Assembly: GCF_001640805.2 (NCBI RefSeq) | Contig: NC_066852.1 | Coordinates: 9,408,194-9,472,193, forward strand | Length of the DNA: 64,000 bases | Direction of reading: 5' to 3' | DNA from: Lates calcarifer | Taxonomy: Eukaryota > Chordata > Actinopteri > Centropomidae | Part shown: positions 57,201 through 64,000 of the stretch, piece after piece | How positions within the stretch are numbered: position 1 is the stretch's first letter | Layout: each line of letters begins with the position of its first letter | Made by a program: the position numbers and the translations under genes | Notes under the pieces: generated by a model | What the model saw: the letters and a program-made list of their open reading frames with translations, nothing else | What the model was told of the DNA's origin: nothing | Database searches by the model: none

Positions 57201-59360
57201 TTGGTACTTTTACTTATGTTAAGGATCTGAACATTTCTTCCACCACTGAAAGTCACACAATAACGCAACCAAACTAACCAATCTAGGCAGCAGTAGATTA
57301 TAGCCCCTCCCATGTTCCGCTTGGAAAATGACAATGAAAATTTTTGTCAATGAAGTCTGGTAGCAATAAAACAGCTGTTTCTGGTTTAACAAAATGAATG
57401 TACTTTTACTTGCCAGACATTTCTAATAACAATCTGAGTCTGTCAGAGGCAATAACAAGCACTTTAGTGGACACACTTTGGCGTAAACAACTGCACCAAT
57501 TTTTTTACCTTTTATTTTTTTACTTTTACAGGAAATGCATCAGTGCATTTTTTTTACATATACATAACAATAGATAGTAAAATTGCATGGCCAAGAACAG
57601 AAAAGGAAGATTTCACGTCATGACCTTAAGGAACAGACTAAAATACTGTATAATGTAAATATAGTTTTTCTGCTGTACAGCTTTTAGCTTTTCTTAAAGT
57701 GGTACAATATGTAAGACACATTTCAGCACTCACTGATACTGTATGTTTCCTATTAACAATGTTAGGTGTAATATACATATGATCTCTCATCGCTAATCAC
57801 TAATTGAGCACATTACAACACTGTAGCTGGGTTAAGAGTTTAAGTAACAAATGACAGACTGACACAGGCATGTATCATAGTGTTACAGCAGTGCATCAGA
57901 CTGTTACATCATGTTGTAATGTATTTAGATGTGTTTGTAATGAGATAGAACCAGACACATCTTTCTCCATCTTTTCCTGCAAATACTTGATCCATATACT
58001 TGCTGAGCAGCAGAACTGGATTTATTTTATGCACTCACCAAATAAACTGTTAAATACATTTAGCTCCTTTCAATTCAATCTGTGTGAAAGCTCCTGACTC
58101 TCCATTCTTACAAAAACTGAACACACTCCAACTGCAGTGAAACAGGTGTCTTATTTCTCTGGCTACATGAATCATGACACAGTGCAGAATGAGGAAGGCT
58201 CACAGAGATGGATCAAGGAATGATTATTTATTCTGAGTTAAAATAAATGCAGGAATCAATGTTAAACAACTGTGGAATACGGAAGGAAAAAATACTGCAG
58301 GAACAGCAAAACCCTGGGAAATTTTTGCATTGCTCATACAAAATGTTTCCTTCGTTCTGCATAAATTACAGTATAAATAAGAAAAAAATCTTCTAAGTCT
58401 TTTTCTCATCATCATAAATAGTTTAATAGAACTATGGAAAAACACAATAGTATTGTATAGTTTCCTGACAGGTCATGCTGTACGCCATTTTTTTCTCATC
58501 ACAAAACAAATCAGCCTCAAAATTAGGTCACACCAACAGTCATTCATGCAAATAAGATAGAAATCCTTACTTTTTGTTGATCAGTGGTTGCAATTTCAGG
58601 TGTCCCTTAAATTTTATGTGTGGTTTTGTCAGCAAAATGAAGATAAATCAATTAAGGTCCCTCCAATGGAAAAAAAAGGAGACAGATTTTTGAAGTATAT
58701 TTGATCAGGGATGACCATCTGAGAAGAAGCTACACTGAAATGAAAGGCTCAGGTTGATTGACCTGATAATAAATGTGCTCATAATTACAGCTAAGGGAAG
58801 GTGGTAGTAAATAAAAGAGATGGAGGGAGGGGACAGAAACGTGTGGGGGGAGGAGGAGGAGGGCTGCACTGCTATTATGAGCACTTTATTTTCAATTAAG
58901 CCTTCTTGCATCTACTGTAAGCTCACTTTCTGCCATTTTTGATGATGCAGGGACTTCTTGGACTGGAAATTGACTGGTTAGCAAACGTCTGCAACTTTGC
59001 TGATTTAAGGGAAGATGCACTTTCAACAAACAGTGGTAGAAAACACGTCAGGAAAAAAAAATGTTTATTTTATCAAAGAGCAGCACAAAAATTGTTATGA
59101 ATTAAATGAAGTGAGATAAAGAGAGCTAAATGAGCTGCCCTGTATAAAGGGAAGTAATTTGAACAGTGAAGTCATATTTTAACTTCACTCTATCTCTTGA
59201 CTGTTAACTTCTGGTATGAATATTATACTTAATAATCCAAAATTATATTTTGTCAGTCAGGTTTTTTTTTTTACACAGTAGTGAGTAATAAATTGCTTCA
59301 GTGTATCCATTAAGCATACAATACTTATAATAAGATGGTTGCTAACTTTACTTAGTACTA
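54225..59360. other. Intergenic between kcnk4 and the adenylosuccinate synthetase gene
   Basis: No coding exon with splice and family support on either strand. Repeat fragments lie at 55050-55200 and 57195-57250 and a T/A-run at 55366-55382. Frames at 54523-54882, 56331-56567 and 58705-58911 appear to be chance. Confidence 0.4.
55050..55205 (-). repeat. GCTAGCATG-type repeat fragment, inverted
   Basis: CATGCTAACATGCTAACATGC, TTACAATGACAATGCTAACATGCTAA, AAAATGTTTACCA and GTTAGCATGCTAACATTTGCAAATGTTAG match, in reverse order, the tail of the family at 4942-5435. Confidence 0.65.
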
Positions 59361-59777
59361 TTTAAAGGAGCTATTTGTAAGTTTTGCTATCACTACATAG
59401 CTAGCTTTGGCATTAACAGTTGTTTACTTATCAGTCCTGAAGAAACGTTGCGAGTTCAGCATCAAACCCTTTCTGGCCACTGGAAAGCAACGACAATGTT
59501 TTGCTTCTAGCTTTATCACTCTTCTTCTACTGAAGTTAACATGCTAACCAGCTATCTCCGGAGCGATCAGCCCGTCTCATCACTTTCCAGTAGCAACTCA
59601 CTGTAGTGTCCAGCATGCCCTGAAGGAGTAGCGCTGCTCCGAGGGCTATTTTAACTTCTTGTGTTGTAAACGCAGCGATGGCTGAAGCTCTTTGCAAGCA
59701 ACCATGACCACCACCGTCTGCTCCTGGCAAGAAACCACATTCAGCAGCAGAGAAAACTTTCAAATAACCCCTTTAAA
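59361..59777. mobile_element. MITE with ~26-bp terminal inverted repeats
   Basis: The left end TTTAAAGGAGCTATTTGTAA and the right end, complemented, TTTAAAGGGGTTATTTGAAA pair over about 26 bases with roughly 20 matches. The 417-bp inside has CpG-rich parts and an accidental 75-codon - strand frame. It lies directly beside an inverted GCTAGCATG-type copy. Confidence 0.65.
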
Positions 59778-59799
59778 AAATTACTTTGTCTACAATCAT

Positions 59800-60065
59800 G
59801 CAGTACTCTGATGTTAACATGCTGAGCAAAACAGCTCTGAAAATTCCTGCTTGATGAAAAATCAAGTGATCACCAAAGTTGTAGAAAGGTTCATGGCAAT
59901 CCATCCAAGAGTTGTTGAGAAATTTCACTCAGAACCACAAAAGACAACCTGCTGGTGGTGCAACAAGCCAGGTCAGTGGGTTGCCAAAGTCAGCAGGATT
60001 CGTCCTCTGGGGAACGTGAATGTCTTAACAATATTTCATTGAGAAACACTGCTAGCAAGGCTAAG
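59800..60065 (-). repeat. GCTAGCATG-type repeat copy, inverted
   Basis: GATCACCAAAGTTG, CATGGCAATCCATCCAAGAGTTGTTGAGAAATTTCACTCAGAACCAC, TTCGTCCTCTGGGGAACGTGAATGTC and CACTGCTAGC are the reverse complement of the blocks at 4942-5435. The two frames called here are internal to it. Confidence 0.7.
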
Positions 60066-62427
60066 AACATGAATAGTTTGAATGTTTCTCAAGACAACAG
60101 ACCTAACGAATTCAAAGGCCCAGCAAACACTTTCATATACTAGCTTATGCCTGATTAGACCTTTTCTCAGGACTGTGTGGACATGTACAACTGTCCTGTA
60201 GGTATACATCCAATAACGTATTACCAAATTATTCAACCTTTATTGTTTTTATTACTACAGCCTTAGACTTTGATTGACGTCACCTAATTTCCCAGCATAC
60301 CTCTTCTCAACATCAACCTGAGCAGAGGTCTTATCAGCCAGAAACACTCTGAGAAGCTCCATTACACTGTTACACCTCTAATCGATTTGCCAAGGAATCC
60401 ATTTATTACACTTTAATTTGCACTTTAACTTGATCCCTCTATGTCCTGAGAAGCTTTTAAACTGTGAGAGGAAGTCGACATAACTAAGATGGGTGTAAAG
60501 TAAGAAAGAGTGAGAGAAAAATATTACAGAACAACTGGCTGAAAGGTGAGTGGAGGTACTACCTCCTTTCAAAACAAACAAGTGATGTTTCTGCAGAGGG
60601 ATTGATGCATGTCCATGCGAGCACTTAAGTTGTACTCAAAGAGGGAACACAAAGGAGAATTTAGGTTGGTGAGGAAATGCCAGGTAATGCTAAAATCACC
60701 ATGAATATTACGGAGAATGTCCCTCATTTACAGAGTCGGCAGTGAAGCCCCTATGTGGAAGTTCTTTTAAATGTTTTAAAAGTTTTAAATGCTATTAGAG
60801 CTACACTGATAAATCTGCCAGGCTGATGTATGCTTATATTTGTATTGGTGTATTTGTCTACCAATGAGTAACTGCAGTGCAGAAATGCCAAACAATCTGT
60901 CTCCGTTACATCTGACAAGTTCTGACAAGTTTATTTTTCCAACAACAAAATGCCCCGCTCAGTAAATATCTCAGACACAGTTCTACATAAAAAAGACTTC
61001 AAGGCCCTGAAAACCTTTTCTCAATCAGCTTTTACTCTTTAGTGATGGGGTCCAATCATTAATCTGATCAATGTAGGGGCTTGACTTAAAAATGAATTCC
61101 ATTGGCCTTAAACCTGCATTTTTTTTTTTTTTTTGCCACTTGGCGGACGGACAACAAGCTGTAAACACAACACTGACATATTAGCACTCTCTGACGTTGT
61201 TGTGGTGAATGTGTTGGCAAATAGTTCCCTATTTACACATTCAATAGACATGGAGGAGCATTAGCATCATTTGGTGTCGTATTTCTAGCCACTCGATGAA
61301 TGAGTCCAATATCCACTCTCTTAAAGGTCCCTGGTAAAACTCTGTCGGTTTTTCAGAGATTTGTTGCTAAAAACAGTCAAGCTGCGGGTCCTACAACCAC
61401 TTTAATTATCTTATTGGTTTCCTTATTTTACCTCTAAACCACAATGAGGAAAGTAGAATTATAAAATGTAGTTGTTCATCATACATTAGACATACATTAT
61501 TCACACTTGAGTAGGTAAAATTATTTACTTGATAAAAACGACTAAATTCACACTGAACACTGAATGTTACGGTTTCATTTTATTGATGCAAGCTGAATAA
61601 GAGTCCTTTACATTACTGACAAAATGAAATGTCAAAGTAACCATATTGAGATGTGCTCTGCTGCATGACCACCGTTTTCTTCACAGCTACACAAATACCA
61701 ATTTCTCTGTGTGGATGTGGAATTTCTACTTTTCCTCAGCTACCATAAAGAATTTATTTACTTAAACTCAAGGTCCTTAGTGTTTACTGATCAGTCTTGA
61801 AGATTATTTAAAAAGCAGAATGGTCATTCCAACAATCATTATGAAAATACTGTTACAAACTTAACAACCGAGATGCATTCATGTCTTGGAGGTTTAAAAC
61901 TGCTGAATAGAAAAGTTCACAATCATACTGATCGCAGGATAGCTTTCAATCATTTTTACAAAATCTAAAAACAATCTCTTGTTTTAATGTGACGTCTTTT
62001 AATATATGAGGGCTTCTACATCTGTTCCTCAATGGTTCTTCAAATATGTAAAAAAGAAAATATGAACATGGTGAACAGTTGTCAATTGAGGTTAATTACC
62101 TTCAAAGGCTAAAAAAATAAACGGTGTGCTTTACTGTGGAATGGAGTAAAGAAATGATTGATCCATTTACACCAGGTTTTAAAAATCAACACCCTAATAA
62201 ATATAGACAAGACTATGTGGAATGCATAAATGATATCTATGAAGATTTACTGTAAATGTGATGCACAAGCAGCAACTAAAGGTTTAACAAATAGCCTTGC
62301 TGGTGAAGTATTTCCTTTAGGATAGAGTCTGAATTTTAAACTCCTCTTGTATTCCTATCAAAACCTGAAGTTGTCATCTGAGCTGTTGTTGAGGAGGAGG
62401 ACTACATGTGGGTAAACTGCTCGAGGA
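60066..62427 (-). other. Intergenic region and adenylosuccinate synthetase 3' UTR
   Basis: No coding exon is seen. AATAAA on - at 61579-61584 would end a 3' UTR of about 850 bases for the gene on the right. The 60066-61570 part shows a T-run near 61121-61134 and nothing else recognised. Confidence 0.4.
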
Positions 62428-64000
62428 TCAGAACAGTTTGATCATGCTCTCTCTGGACTTGCCGACTCCAACCCACTTCACTGAAATGAGATTTAAAAGA
62501 GAGAGAGCAAGAAGTTGTGACTGGCAGGTTTGGCAAAGTGAAGAACAGTTTTGGCTGGAATTTCTCCATTAATGTAAAGTGTTTCTTTACAAACCTGGCA
62601 CTTGCAGGAAGTCCTCAATAAACTGAATGTAATTTTGTGCCTGTGACGGCAGGTCCTCAAAGCGCCGAGCTTCCTCTGTGCTGCAGCACCAGCCAGGCAA
62701 CACCTTGTAGTCAACTGACACCCGCGTCAAGTCGTCCATGTTTGCTACAATAGAGGCAGATCCATTGTGTCATCATTTGTTTTGGTTTATAGTGACTGAT
62801 TTATCAAGAGTGTGGTCAAAGCACCATGCTGGACAACTGTTCTTTACTGGTATTTATAGTCCCTGTACAAGAATGACATGTTTTATTATCAGTGTAGCAG
62901 TAAGCACTTGAAGAATTAAATCTGGATCAGGAAAAGAGCCACTTCATCCAACATCCAGTGCATGACCACAAGAATGACAAATGTGCACAGGAAATCAGTG
63001 TAAACATGCTGGTTGATGTAACTGCAGTGTCATGTGAAGCAAAGAGAAAGTTCTTGCATCGTCCTCTGGCTTCATTAGTTTAACAATTCAATTTGCTTCA
63101 TTTGGCACGACAAGCACAGAGATACAAATGATCAGCTGCTAAACTGATTTTCAAAAACCCAAGATGTTGCATTTCCTGCTGGTAAAAGCTGAGCCATGTA
63201 AAATAAGACATTAGGGAGCATTAAAGCTATGTTCATTCACCTGTGTGACTAAATTCTAAGCAGTAGCTCTGAAAATTATACATGATTTACACAAATCTGT
63301 GTTAATCATGCAAATTGTCTCATTTAAACCTTTGTGAACAAATAATCTTTAAAAAAAATTGTGTTTTCAATTGAAAATTATTAAAATATCAAGGAAAGTG
63401 GCCCAACATTCATTTGCAAAAAAAAAATACTTTCACTGGTTCCTGCCTCTAAAATGTGCTGCTACATTGCTCTACTATCATAATCACCATCTTAATTTTG
63501 CATTTCCTCTTTTTTGGTTACTATTCTTTTCCACTACCAAAACAGGAAATGAGCAAACATTAGAGGAACACTTGTTAAAGTGACTAGCAACAAGATTGTT
63601 GTTTCATGGTTTTATATCACTGACAACTTTATATCCTTGACTTTTTCACTGTCGGTCAGTCTCAAAAAACTGTTACATTTGACTCGTGAAGTGCATTTTT
63701 CAATGTTTTCAGGCAATTTTACATTGAAATAAATAACTGACCCACAATAAACATAATCAGTATCTGCAACCCTGCAGTCATGACACTCCTTTAAGGCAAA
63801 ACTAAAACATGCTAATTTTTATGTGCAGTGATGTGTTGGCCAGTTTTTATCTGAATTTTTGACTGTTAAATGGTATTTTTCTATAATGAGAAGATCTATG
63901 ACATGTTGAAGTGGGAATGACCTACCAGGGAAACTTGGTAGAGGTTTTCCATCTATATTATAGGCCACACCGACTTTAATCTCAGGCAGCGTGTCCAAAA
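62428..64000 (-). CDS. adss: Adenylosuccinate synthetase, C-terminal part
   Basis: Three last coding exons, 64000-63926 (cut by the window edge), 62744-62595 and 62480-62428, joined at phase 1 each, give about 90 residues. The enzyme makes adenylosuccinate from IMP, aspartate and GTP, the first committed step to AMP, in the cytosol. Recognisable blocks: LDTLPEIKVGVAYNIDG, DYKVLPGWCCSTEEARRFED, LPSQAQNYIQFIEDFLQVP, and the end VKWVGVGKSRESMIKLF that closes every vertebrate member, with the nucleotide-binding VGVGKSRESMI loop. The N-terminal GTP-binding and catalytic part lies right of the window. Vertebrates have two forms (ADSS1 muscle, ADSS2 general), and fish have relatives of both; I cannot assign the paralog from this part. 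Confidence 0.93.

Noticed and set aside
59536..59763. 75-codon - strand ORF
   Set aside because: It lies inside the inverted-repeat MITE at 59361-59777.

Overview
The window is vertebrate nuclear DNA from a teleost fish, most likely a percomorph. Genes are split into short exons with GT-AG introns, and the proteins match vertebrate families. Intergenic DNA and introns carry dispersed repeats typical of fish: a GCTAGCATG-type repeat, Tc1-like and MITE remnants, and a TTATC-tailed element. There is no bacterial, phage or CRISPR content. The ORFs longer than 60 codons are mostly chance frames; the real genes were rebuilt here by joining exons across splice sites.

Layout, left to right. 1-2300 looks like the 3' UTR of a + strand gene lying outside the window. 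6.2-9.5 kb on the - strand holds a possible five-exon gene that I do not recognise; it starts at a CpG-rich promoter with a 5'TOP-like pyrimidine tract. gng3 (G-protein gamma 3) is on + at 11.4-13.2 kb. banf1 (barrier-to-autointegration factor) is on - at 17.0-18.1 kb, tail to tail with gng3. prdx5 (peroxiredoxin 5) is on - at 20.0-22.7 kb. esrra (estrogen-related receptor alpha) is on - with coding exons at 26.7-32.6 kb and untranslated first exons out to about 40 kb. kcnk4 (TRAAK two-pore potassium channel) is on - with coding exons at 45.4-52.0 kb and further exons to 54.0 kb. The last three coding exons of an adenylosuccinate synthetase gene are on - at 62.4-64.0 kb and run off the right edge.

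The genes do not form an operon. GNG3, PRDX5, ESRRA, KCNK4 and BANF1 all lie on human chromosome 11q12-q13, so the block is conserved synteny, more compact here. The adenylosuccinate synthetase gene is not part of the human 11q group.

The most interesting signals are four. One is the unrecognised 133-codon spliced reading frame whose phases agree at all four junctions. The second is a tandem repeat in an esrra intron that carries a perfect palindromic estrogen response element and an ERR-type half-site. The third is an open frame extending the kcnk4 N-terminus by about 70 codons, alongside a competing spliced upstream ORF. The fourth is a set of nested or inverted-repeat mobile element remnants.
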